DNA from: Fidelibacterota bacterium
GTDB lineage: Bacteria > Fidelibacterota > UBA2242
Assembly (NCBI GenBank): GCA_023133185.1
Contig: JAGLWX010000302.1
Location: 1 to 6,387 of the forward strand
Length of the DNA stretch: 6,387 nucleotides
Direction of reading: 5' to 3'
Both the position numbers and the translations under genes were made by a program. The notes beneath the pieces are model-generated. The model had not been told where the DNA came from. It did no database searches and saw only the letters and a list, made by a program, of their open reading frames with translations. This document shows positions 1-5,209 of this stretch, one piece after another (within the stretch, counting starts at the first letter, position 1; every line of letters starts with the position of its first letter).

Positions 1-2
1 TA

Positions 3-365
3 AAATTACCATTACGCCTAAAATTAATTTTAAAACTTATTAATGAATCGGGTACAAAGATAAATAAAATATTCAAAGATAAGGGCAGAGAATTTCCAAT
101 AATTCTTTTAAAAAGAAACTTGAGAAAATCTATAAATAATGTAATTAATGAGCTTAAAGACCCTCGTAATCAATTAGCTGCTCATCGTTTTACTACTAAG
201 AGGAAAAATAATAAGGAATTTATATCTATCAATGATATAATTTCCCATTTAAATAGATTGTCTAATGAGAAACTTTTAAGAAACAAAGAGATACTTGTGA
301 ATTGTCACGATGAAATAAAATCTTGGGTTGTAAAATATCAAGGTTTTTTAATATTAGTAAAATGA
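3..365 (+). CDS. C-terminal part of a HEPN-like hypothetical protein (5' end outside window)
   Basis: The frame is open from the left edge to the TGA at 363-365. No Met codon or ribosome site precedes the conserved-looking part, so the true start lies upstream; a TTG at 120 is an internal Leu codon, not a convincing start. The visible 120 residues are Lys/Asn/Ile-rich and predicted helical. At 165-185 they contain R-N-Q-L-A-A-H, preceded by Asp-Pro and followed by Arg. This fits the R-x4-6-H signature of HEPN domains, whose Arg and His form the RNase site in many toxin and abortive-infection proteins; other HEPN proteins are non-catalytic. A second helical stretch follows and the protein ends shortly after Trp-Val-Val-Lys. 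The attC-like site at 402 begins 36 bases after the stop, so this is probably the gene of an integron cassette. Its very low GC differs from the metabolic genes to the right. The HEPN assignment rests on one short motif and is tentative; an unrelated helical protein is possible. Confidence 0.6.
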   Translation, partial: KLPLRLKLILKLINESGTKINKIFKDKGREFPIILLKRNLRKSINNVINELKDPRNQLAAHRFTTKRKNNKEFISINDIISHLNRLSNEKLLRNKEILVNCHDEIKSWVVKYQGFLILVK

Positions 366-401
366 CAATTAGGGAAATCAAAAGAAATGATAATAATAGG
401 A

Positions 402-534
402 AACTAACAATTTGCTTTATATGACGGCTATAGCTGCTGGCTTTTCGTTGATTTTTAAGTTTTCAAATGTTCAGTGCAATTTATTAAAGTTCTATAGAAT
501 AAATTCGCCGCATGTGAGCAAATGATCGTTATGT
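402..534 (+). mobile_element. attC-like recombination site, long form (133 bp)
   Basis: The left core is AACTAAC (402-408) and the right core GTTATGT (528-534). The inner arms pair well: ATTTGCT (410-416) with AGCAAAT (517-523), ATG (421-423) with CAT (511-513), and CGGC (425-428) with GCCG (507-510). A424 is left unpaired, as expected for the extrahelical bases that orient attC folding. TATAG (429-433) can pair with CTATA (492-496) further in. The rest is a long variable terminal region. Length and layout resemble the long attC sites of Vibrio chromosomal integrons rather than the classic 59-base type. The cores deviate from RYYYAAC/GTTRRRY at one position each. The expected crossover is between G528 and T529. 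The site closes the cassette of the HEPN-like gene and abuts the next cassette. Confidence 0.7.
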
Positions 535-540
535 GCAGAA

Positions 541-545
541 AGGAG
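541..545 (+). promoter_or_regulatory. Shine-Dalgarno site that fixes the start of the repeat protein
   Basis: AGGAG ends six bases before the ATG at 552. The in-frame ATG at 522 lies inside the attC-like right arm and would place ten charged residues before the signal peptide, so 552 is preferred. Confidence 0.7.
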
Positions 546-551
546 AAGATC

Positions 552-1154
552 ATGAAAAGGTTATTCGTTATTTTGGTTTTGATTTTGTTCACAACAAATG
601 TTGCGTTCTCTCAATCCATAGAAAAAGAGATTAGAGAATTCGCAAAGAGAGAATATCCGAATGATTACAAAATGCAGCAATATGTTTATAAGAAGCAAAT
701 GTCCGCTTATAGATATATGCTCAATGTAAAAGATTCAGAAGTAAAAAAGATTGCAACACACGAATATCCGAATGACTACTCCATGCAGAAATATACTTAC
801 AACAAGCAACTTTCTTCAAAGCGGTACATGAGAATTGTTGCAGACAAGGAGGTTGAACAGATCGCGACACGCGAATATCCGTATAATTACTCCATGCAGA
901 AATATACTTACAACAAGCAACTTTCTTCAAAGCAGTACATGAGAACTGTTGCGGACAAGGAAGTAAAAAAGATTGCAACACGCGAATATCCGAATGATTA
1001 CTCCATGCAGAAATACACATACGATAAGCAACTTTCTGCAAAGGAATATATGAAAGCAATTCCGAATTCTAATGCGAAATCAAGAGCAAAGCAAGAATAT
1101 CCAAATGATTACTCGATGCAGAAATATACTTATGACAAAATCATCTCACGATGA
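552..1154 (+). CDS. Secreted tandem-repeat protein of unknown function
   Basis: This 200-residue protein starts at ATG 552, supported by AGGAG at 541 and by a clean signal peptide: Met-Lys-Arg, a hydrophobic core of Phe/Val/Ile/Leu (residues 4-12), then Ala-Phe-Ser-Gln. Cleavage is likely near residues 20-21 and no lipobox Cys is seen, so it should be exported to the periplasm or outside. The mature part is four and a half repeats of 37 residues starting at residues 34, 71, 108, 145 and 182. Each carries the core E-Y-P-N-D-Y-x-M-Q-x-Y-x-Y, then a K-Q-[LM]-S-[SA] segment and Y-M, rich in Tyr, Lys and Gln. Repeats two to four are nearly identical in DNA and protein; the first and last have diverged, the usual pattern of recent internal duplication. 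I do not recognise the family. The regular charged/aromatic helices would suit a binding or structural role, but no catalytic residues are visible. It is the only gene of its cassette. Confidence 0.85.
   Translation: MKRLFVILVLILFTTNVAFSQSIEKEIREFAKREYPNDYKMQQYVYKKQMSAYRYMLNVKDSEVKKIATHEYPNDYSMQKYTYNKQLSSKRYMRIVADKEVEQIATREYPYNYSMQKYTYNKQLSSKQYMRTVADKEVKKIATREYPNDYSMQKYTYDKQLSAKEYMKAIPNSNAKSRAKQEYPNDYSMQKYTYDKIISR
651..1151 (+). repeat. In-frame 111-bp tandem repeat, about 4.5 copies
   Basis: The word GAATAT(CC) recurs at 651, 762, 873, 984 and 1095, exactly 111 bases apart each time. The copies at 762 and 873 share a run of more than 40 identical bases in their middle. The last copy is cut after about half a unit by the stop codon. 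Exact spacing and high DNA identity point to recent duplication and possible copy-number variation by slippage or recombination. Confidence 0.95.
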
Positions 1155-1162
1155 AAGGAATC

Positions 1163-1235
1163 ATATAACAAATCGTTGAACACGGACGCGCTTTCCAATC
1201 CGCTTCAAGTGTGTCGGTGAACTCAGTCGTTAGGT
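1163..1235 (+). mobile_element. attC-like recombination site (73 bp)
   Basis: The left core ATATAAC (1163-1169) and right core GTTAGGT (1229-1235, an exact GTTRRRY match) bracket imperfect arms. CACGGACGCG (1181-1190) pairs with TGTGTCGGTG (1210-1219) with one mismatch and two G-T pairs. GTT (1175-1177) pairs with AAC (1220-1222), leaving extra bases on the left arm. The opening TATAACAA resembles that of Vibrio attC repeats. The site starts eight bases after the stop of the repeat protein and ends 24 bases before the next start. Crossover is expected after G1229. Confidence 0.65.
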
Positions 1236-2668
1236 ACAGAATAAAACACTGTCTGCAAGATGAATTACATACGTATCAATCGAATACATGAAAAGGATTT
1301 TGATTCTATTGTCGAAGAAGCAGGAGGCGAAAGAATCAAACCGAATATGTCTGGCTCAAAAGGTCACAGCGCTGACTATATATTGAATGAAGCTATCATT
1401 GAGCTTAAGCTTGTCCGTGAAGAAGGCCTTATAAAGGAGTCTCGTCGAAAGAAAGTAGCAGAAATATTTAGAAAAACCCAACCGGATAGACCAGTAGTTG
1501 TTTTAGATTCAAAGATTCTCTCTCAAAAAGAGTTACGAAAGTATTATAACTTATTGGAGCACCCAATTCAGACAGCCGTCAGAACAGCTGCGAAACAAGT
1601 TCATGATACGAATTTAAGGATTGGATCTGACATTACCAGAGTCCTAATAATTCTAAATGACGGATACACAGCTTTAAGCATGGAAGAGTTTCACGAAATA
1701 GTAGGAAAAACAGTTCGTAATGACACTTCAAAAATAGATTATGCTGTTGCGGAAGGAATCTACTATTATAGCGACCGTTTTGATAACTATTTTTTTCCAA
1801 GATTCAACCTCATTCCAGTTAACATTGATAAACCGTTTCCATCTTATAACATCCTACTGGATAGCTGGAATAAATGGGTCGAGAAGTATATGACGTCTGT
1901 CGTACTGGGGCAAAAGAAATTTGATGATGATAGACTTCCTGTTATTGATCTCAACTTCGAAATCGACGGAATTGAATACGTCAAAACTTGTCCTCCAATG
2001 GGTAAGCCATCTGGCTTTTGGCCTGATGGAAAACGCCCTCGCGAAAATACAACGGGTATGGAACGATGCCCACCAGTTGCAACTTGCTTTCCTAAATTAT
2101 CAAGAACAAATTGGTCTAAATTTAAAGAGATTATGTCGGATGAATCAAAGCTGCAAGATGATTATGCATCATGGCTTAGATGGGCCAAGGAACAAGAACA
2201 ACAAGGAGGAACGGATCTTCAACCGTTTATCGCTATAGATATCGAATATGAGGATTTCATTTCATGGTATAGAAAAGCAGGTGAAAGCCTATCAATTTTC
2301 ACCTTGTGCTGCTTTGCAGTAGCGGTTTTTCAGACAAAAATTTCTTCAATCATTGAAGGCGCTATTAACAAAATGGAATCAAACCTTGTGATACCGTCTC
2401 ACATATTCCTGTTAACCGAAGAAATTGGACAAGATAGGGCTTTTGATATTTCTTCAATATATTATATTAATGAAACATCAGGATTCGAGCGAAATGATAT
2501 TATAGTTGCAAATCAAAGGCTGTTTTTTGAGTACGCTTTAGCGTTGGCTTCAGCCTACGCAGTTCAGATGGGAATAGAAACTGTTGCTTATGAGAAAAAT
2601 GAAAAGTATGCATGGACTTAACAAGGCTCTTTCATCCAATAGCTAATCGCTGTGGTTGAAGAGCGGCG
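1230..2668 (+). mobile_element. Integron gene cassette 3 (nuclease-like protein)
   Basis: This 1439-bp unit lies between the crossover points of the attC-like sites at 1163-1235 and 2616-2674. It carries one gene filling nearly all of it, with 30 bases of leader, and the gene's stop codon sits inside the downstream attC left core. Such tight packing is typical of cassettes. Confidence 0.65.
1260..2621 (+). CDS. Hypothetical protein with a PD-(D/E)xK nuclease-like motif
   Basis: This 453-residue protein is not recognised as a named family. The N-terminal 60 residues have a helix with two Glu (19-20), then a Gly/Ser-rich turn and S-A-D39-Y-I-L followed by I-I-E48-L-K50-L. This is the D...E-x-K arrangement on consecutive hydrophobic strands typical of PD-(D/E)xK nucleases. 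Next comes a basic helix (residues 59-72), an A-K-Q-V...T segment (111-117) and a strand ending N133-D-G, a pattern I recall from other uncharacterised nuclease-fold proteins. A Cys/Pro-rich segment (244-276, Cys 244, 270 and 276) may be a metal or structural site. Residues 344-358 are hydrophobic but too short and isolated for a confident membrane span. Nothing indicates a signal peptide. No good Shine-Dalgarno precedes ATG 1260; the frame and the position just after the attC-like site favour it over Met30 at 1347, which would remove the upstream Glu residues. As a cassette-borne putative nuclease it could be a defence or toxin effector; that is inference. Confidence 0.8.
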   Translation: MNYIRINRIHEKDFDSIVEEAGGERIKPNMSGSKGHSADYILNEAIIELKLVREEGLIKESRRKKVAEIFRKTQPDRPVVVLDSKILSQKELRKYYNLLEHPIQTAVRTAAKQVHDTNLRIGSDITRVLIILNDGYTALSMEEFHEIVGKTVRNDTSKIDYAVAEGIYYYSDRFDNYFFPRFNLIPVNIDKPFPSYNILLDSWNKWVEKYMTSVVLGQKKFDDDRLPVIDLNFEIDGIEYVKTCPPMGKPSGFWPDGKRPRENTTGMERCPPVATCFPKLSRTNWSKFKEIMSDESKLQDDYASWLRWAKEQEQQGGTDLQPFIAIDIEYEDFISWYRKAGESLSIFTLCCFAVAVFQTKISSIIEGAINKMESNLVIPSHIFLLTEEIGQDRAFDISSIYYINETSGFERNDIIVANQRLFFEYALALASAYAVQMGIETVAYEKNEKYAWT

Positions 2669-2674
2669 TTAGTT
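2616..2674 (+). mobile_element. attC recombination site, 59-bp form
   Basis: This is the clearest attC in the window. The left core ACTTAAC (2616-2622) matches RYYYAAC exactly; the right core is GTTAGTT (2668-2674). The arms GCTCTTTCATCCA (2626-2638) and TGGTTGAAGAGC (2653-2664) pair almost completely, with one extra T in the left arm and a single T-T mismatch, the expected extrahelical-base arrangement. An inner stem AGC (2641-2643) / GCT (2649-2651) closes a five-base loop. The stop codon of the upstream gene (2619-2621) is inside the left core. Crossover is expected between G2668 and T2669. Confidence 0.8.
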
Positions 2675-2691
2675 AATCGAAAGGAAAAAGT

Positions 2692-3147
2692 ATGAGTATT
2701 GTATTCACAATGAAAGGTGTCGCAGAATTGATGGAAGTGTTTGAAGATAAAGTTGAAATTACTCCCAAAGGCGTTATGGGTTTTCTCGTAAAAGGTCTTA
2801 AAGGAACAAAGACGATTCCTTTCTCTTCAATCACTGCTATTCAATTCAAGAAGTCCGGGCTAACAAGTGGCTACCTGCAATTCACCATTCCCGGCGGAAA
2901 CGAGAGCAAAAGTGGGGTTTTCTCTGCAGCATCAGATGAGAATACTTTTATGTTTACGGGGAAGAATGATGAGGCCCAAGAAATAAAAGATTACATCGAA
3001 TCGAAGATGCGTGCATTGCAAACACCACAAGCCACATCCTCAAGCCTTAATCTTTCGGATGAGCTTCAACAATTGGCAAAACTGAAGGAGCAAGGAATAC
3101 TATCAGATGAGGAATTCCAAGCTGCGAAGAAACGGCTAATTGGATAA
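2692..3147 (+). CDS. Bacterial PH-like domain protein with C-terminal SHOCT domain
   Basis: This 151-residue cytoplasmic protein has no signal or membrane segment. Residues about 10-107 form a beta-rich domain ending in a helix, with the pattern V-E-I-T-P-K-G, K-G-x-K-G-x-K-T-I-P-F-S-S-I, Y-L-Q-F and F-M-F, followed by an amphipathic helix. This is typical of bacterial PH-like domains (DUF4429/bPH type). After a Ser/Gln/Thr linker (108-119), residues 121-150 are a textbook SHOCT domain: L-x-x-L-x-x-L-K-E-Q-G-I-L-S-D-E-E-F-x-x-K-K-x-x-L. SHOCT tails occur on many proteins and are thought to mediate oligomerisation or nucleic-acid contacts, so the biochemical role is unknown. AAGGA at 2681-2685 lies six bases before the ATG, supporting this start over Met7. 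It is the only gene of its cassette. Domain calls are confident; function is not. Confidence 0.88.
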   Translation: MSIVFTMKGVAELMEVFEDKVEITPKGVMGFLVKGLKGTKTIPFSSITAIQFKKSGLTSGYLQFTIPGGNESKSGVFSAASDENTFMFTGKNDEAQEIKDYIESKMRALQTPQATSSSLNLSDELQQLAKLKEQGILSDEEFQAAKKRLIG

Positions 3148-3160
3148 TGTGCAGAATATT

Positions 3161-3214
3161 GCCTAACGAATCCTTCGCACCTGATCGCGCAGCATCAACG
3201 TGCGCCTCAAAGGC
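3161..3214 (+). mobile_element. Degenerate attC-like site at the distal end of the array
   Basis: GCCTAAC (3161-3167) is an exact left core (RYYYAAC) placed 13 bases after a cassette stop codon. It is followed by a hairpin: CGCAC (3176-3180) with GTGCG (3200-3204), and TGAT (3182-3185) with ATCA (3194-3197), with unequal unpaired bases between. An alternative fold pairs GCGCA (3187-3191) with TGCGC (3201-3205). The expected right core GTTAGGC is absent; CAAAGGC (3208-3214) could be its decayed remnant. It may be a mutated or truncated attC, or chance resemblance. Confidence 0.4.
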
Positions 3215-3263
3215 TTCTCAATGTGACAAGCAGGGGTTTTCCACCTTTGTAAAATTTGCTATT

Positions 3264-3277
3264 TACAATAATTTGTA
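3264..3277. promoter_or_regulatory. Short inverted repeat upstream of the M29-like gene
   Basis: TACAA (3264-3268) and TTGTA (3273-3277) form a perfect 5-bp inverted repeat around TAAT, 26 bases before the start codon, in an AT-rich stretch. It could be an operator or lie within the promoter; a weak TTGTAA (3247) / TAATTT (3269) pair with 16-base spacing overlaps it. In such AT-rich DNA it may be chance. Confidence 0.2.
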
Positions 3278-3303
3278 GTTAAAAAACAATTAAGGATAAC
3301 AAT

Positions 3304-4383
3304 ATGGCATTTGAATTAAAAAGACTATTCGAAGACGTGTTCAATCCCCGGAAAGGCGAGATCGTAACCATTATTTACGATGTTCCCCATAATCACATTA
3401 ACGATACTAAGGAGTGGTCGGAACGGCGGAAAATGGCTGAGGAGTGGCAGCGGCAGTTAGAAGAATTTGCCGGTCAATACGGGATTTTCATCAAACCGCC
3501 GATATCGTATAAAGCAACCGGAACCCACAATATGGATATGCCGGAATACGGAATTTGCCAAGGCGAATCGGTATGCTTGGACAACATAATAAAAAACTCC
3601 ACAATTATTCTCTCAATGCCCGAGTTTTCAGCTTCTGCGCCGCTTTTGGGATTTACCGGGAAATATGAGAATTTACGTGTGGCAAGTATGCCGGGTGTAA
3701 CAAAATCGATGGAAGCAACCGGGCTTTCGGCTGATTACAAAAAGATAGCGGAAGTTTGTTCACGCCTGGCGCCGTTTTTTGAAAAGTCCCGCGGTGTTGA
3801 GATTATGTTTTCAACCGGGCACAAATGTTATTTCGACATATCGGGTAACAATCCGGTTTATCAGGACAACGGCATTTTGCATCCCGGCGCGGAAAAGGAT
3901 GCGTTTCGGCTCAGGAATCTTCCTTCCGGGGAAGTTTTTACATGTCCCGATGAGTCCGAAGACAGTCAAACCGCCGGCGAGATTCCCGCCGTAATTGAAG
4001 ACGAAACAATTGTATTTATCGTGAAAAATAATATGATAATCGACGTCAAAGGACCTGGTGCAATTACAGGTAAAATGCGCAAAAAGTTCAATGATGAGCG
4101 CGCCCTTTGTAATATTGCGGAAGTTGCTATTGGTTGTAATGATAAGGCAATTGTTACTGGCAATGTTCTCGAGGATGAAAAGGCTGGGTTCCACTGGGCA
4201 TATGGAAGGAGTGATCATATAGGCGGGAAGATCGGTGTTAAAGATTTTTCTTCACCGGGCAATGTCGCTCATATTGATATAGTTTATGCCAAAGGCAATC
4301 CAATAATATGTCAAAAGTTCGATTTCGTTTTCCCGGACGGCACAAGGAAAACCGCTATCATTGATGGGAACTTGATTATTTAA
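3304..4383 (+). CDS. Peptidase family M29-like metallo-aminopeptidase
   Basis: This 359-residue protein resembles the M29 aminopeptidase (AmpS-type) superfamily, cytoplasmic dinuclear metal exopeptidases that release N-terminal residues; the same fold includes ring-cleaving NicX-type dioxygenases. The C-terminal half carries the family ligands in order: N-L-P-S-G-E210-V-F-T-x-P, I-A-E273-V-A-I-G, D-E292-K-A-G-F-H297-W-A-Y-G, and H323-I-D325 near the end, so the metal site looks intact. The N-terminal half (about 1-180) corresponds to the alpha/beta lid domain; length is slightly under the roughly 400 residues of typical aminopeptidases. R-S-D-H-I-G-G after the H297 motif marks a subgroup common among uncharacterised members, so true substrate and peptidase activity are uncertain. 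AAGGA at 3292-3296 is seven bases before the ATG. It begins about 90 bases right of the last attC-like site and is richer in GC than the cassette genes; it appears to be chromosomal backbone rather than a cassette. Confidence 0.85.
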   Translation: MAFELKRLFEDVFNPRKGEIVTIIYDVPHNHINDTKEWSERRKMAEEWQRQLEEFAGQYGIFIKPPISYKATGTHNMDMPEYGICQGESVCLDNIIKNSTIILSMPEFSASAPLLGFTGKYENLRVASMPGVTKSMEATGLSADYKKIAEVCSRLAPFFEKSRGVEIMFSTGHKCYFDISGNNPVYQDNGILHPGAEKDAFRLRNLPSGEVFTCPDESEDSQTAGEIPAVIEDETIVFIVKNNMIIDVKGPGAITGKMRKKFNDERALCNIAEVAIGCNDKAIVTGNVLEDEKAGFHWAYGRSDHIGGKIGVKDFSSPGNVAHIDIVYAKGNPIICQKFDFVFPDGTRKTAIIDGNLII

Positions 4384-4399
4384 TTCTATAATTTCAGTG

Positions 4400-4438
4400 C
4401 CGTTCCACAACGCCTGTCAGGCGGGGAGCCACGGAACG
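4400..4438. repeat. GC-rich nested inverted repeat (possible interspersed element)
   Basis: CGTTCC (4401-4406) and GGAACG (4433-4438) enclose a near-perfect palindrome CGCCTG-T-CAGGCG (4411-4423). It is strikingly GC-rich against AT-rich flanks and lies shortly after the M29-like gene. No T-run follows, so it is not a standard terminator. Its form suggests a dispersed repeat of the REP/MITE kind. Confidence 0.5.
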
Positions 4439-4452
4439 AGAATAAAATTTAT

Positions 4453-4507
4453 GGTAAAAGTTTACGATAGTAATTTGATAAGCGTAAATTTAACACAAGC
4501 CATTACC
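4453..4507. repeat. Long imperfect inverted repeat in the leader of the methyltransferase gene
   Basis: AAGTTTACG (4458-4466) pairs with CGTAAATTT (4483-4491), nine pairs including one G-T, around a 16-base loop. GGTAA (4453-4457) can pair with TTACC (4503-4507) outside it. The element ends about 40 bases before the methyltransferase start. It might be an RNA leader structure or operator; no known riboswitch is recognised. Confidence 0.35.
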
Positions 4508-4549
4508 TGGCGCCCGATCTATTTGACATTATAAGGAATTTGACAATAA

Positions 4550-5197
4550 ATGAAAAAAGATTATGATTTCATAGCAAAGATATACGATCCTGTTCTTTAC
4601 TTGGCTCTTAAACCAATAAGAATTGCTGTAATGAATGAGATCATAAAATATAAAGAGAAAATAATTTTGGATTTGTGTTGCGGCACCGGTAATCAGCTTA
4701 AATTGCTATCAAAAAACGGATTCAAAAACCTGCATTGTCTCGATATATCCAATTCAATGTTGGAAATAGTACAAAAAAATGATTGCCCGATAAAAACGTA
4801 TAATGAAGATGCAACCCAAACAAGTTTTGAAAATGAATCATTCGATATCGTAATTATAAGTTTTGCGATACACGAAAAAGATCGGAACACTCAAGAAAAA
4901 ATTATAAATGAAGCCTGTAGACTTATAAAAAAAGATGGCTTTATGCTTGTCGTTGATTACGTTTTTGATAATAAAACGACTATATTCAGCAGAATGGGAA
5001 TTAGTATAATTGAAAAAATGGCCGGAGAAGAGCACTATACTAATTTTAAAAACTATATACAGAATAATGGGTTATCAGGTTTAATAAAAAATGATAGATT
5101 TAAACTTGTAAAAAATAATAGAAAGTTATTTAACGGTGTTACAATATCGATTTATCAACCTAATACCCGTACCTTCCATTCATTGATGCGGGAGTGA
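4550..5197 (+). CDS. Class I SAM-dependent methyltransferase
   Basis: This 215-residue protein has the Rossmann-like fold of the UbiE/Methyltransf_11 type. Motif I is I-L-D41-L-C-C-G-T-G-N (39-48). The acidic residue that binds the SAM ribose is D65 in C-L-D-I-S-N-S-M. Motif II is N-E-D87-A, and motif post-II/III is S-F-D99-I-V-I-I-S-F-A-I-H108-E. L-I-K-K-D-G-F-M-L-V-V-D follows (125-136), and the C-terminal part (140-190) is a helical lid of the kind that selects substrate. The substrate cannot be read from the sequence; the F-A-I-H-E motif resembles small-molecule or quinone methyltransferases, but no quinone genes are nearby. AAGGA (4533-4537) is 12 bases from the ATG, longer than usual, so translation may be weak. 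It is distinctly AT-rich compared with both neighbours, which hints at separate acquisition. It ends 12 bases before the dehydrogenase gene and is probably co-transcribed with it. Confidence 0.9.
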   Translation: MKKDYDFIAKIYDPVLYLALKPIRIAVMNEIIKYKEKIILDLCCGTGNQLKLLSKNGFKNLHCLDISNSMLEIVQKNDCPIKTYNEDATQTSFENESFDIVIISFAIHEKDRNTQEKIINEACRLIKKDGFMLVVDYVFDNKTTIFSRMGISIIEKMAGEEHYTNFKNYIQNNGLSGLIKNDRFKLVKNNRKLFNGVTISIYQPNTRTFHSLMRE

Positions 5198-5209
5198 TAT
5201 AGTGATATA
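5194..5209 (+). repeat. 8-bp tandem duplication in the gene junction
   Basis: GTGATATA occurs twice back to back (5194-5201, 5202-5209). It covers the methyltransferase stop codon and runs up to the dehydrogenase ATG at 5210. Loss or gain of a copy would change the distance between the GGGAG ribosome site (5190-5194) and the start. Confidence 0.7.

Larger units (their letters stand above)
529..1229 (+). mobile_element. Integron gene cassette 2 (tandem-repeat secreted protein)
   Basis: This 701-bp unit is bounded by the predicted crossover points in the right cores of the flanking attC-like sites (G528/T529 and G1229/T1230). It holds one gene (552-1154) with only 23 bases of leader and its own attC-like site at the 3' end, the standard cassette layout. 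The first bases after each crossover are similar (TTATGTGCAGAA here, TTAGGTACAGAA in the next cassette). Confidence 0.65.
2669..3214 (+). mobile_element. Integron gene cassette 4 (PH-like/SHOCT protein), right end decayed
   Basis: The left boundary is the crossover point of the 2616-2674 attC. The right boundary is uncertain: the expected attC has an intact left core at 3161-3167 but no clear GTTRRRY, so the end is set at the degenerate core ending at 3214. One gene (2692-3147) occupies the unit. Confidence 0.5.

Noticed and set aside
522..551. N-terminal extension of the repeat protein from ATG 522
   Set aside because: It starts inside the right arm of the attC-like site and would put a charged segment before the signal peptide; AGGAG at 541 supports ATG 552.
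721..1059. 112-codon open frame on the - strand
   Set aside because: It lies wholly within the 111-bp repeats of the secreted protein; its own periodicity is a mirror of them. No ribosome site, and the + frame has a signal peptide and good start.
651..1151. CRISPR array
   Set aside because: The 111-bp repeats are contiguous, coding and in frame, with no unique spacers.
1921..2238. 105-codon + strand frame inside the nuclease-like gene
   Set aside because: Out-of-frame overlap with a longer coherent gene; the translation has no recognisable pattern.
3811..4218. 135-codon - strand frame (and smaller ones) opposite the M29-like gene
   Set aside because: The + strand gene has intact family motifs across this region; the antisense frames show no domains or ribosome sites.
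4488..4494. ATTTAAC, a possible fifth attC left core
   Set aside because: No matching right core or paired arms follow within a plausible distance, and adjacent genes are not cassette-like.
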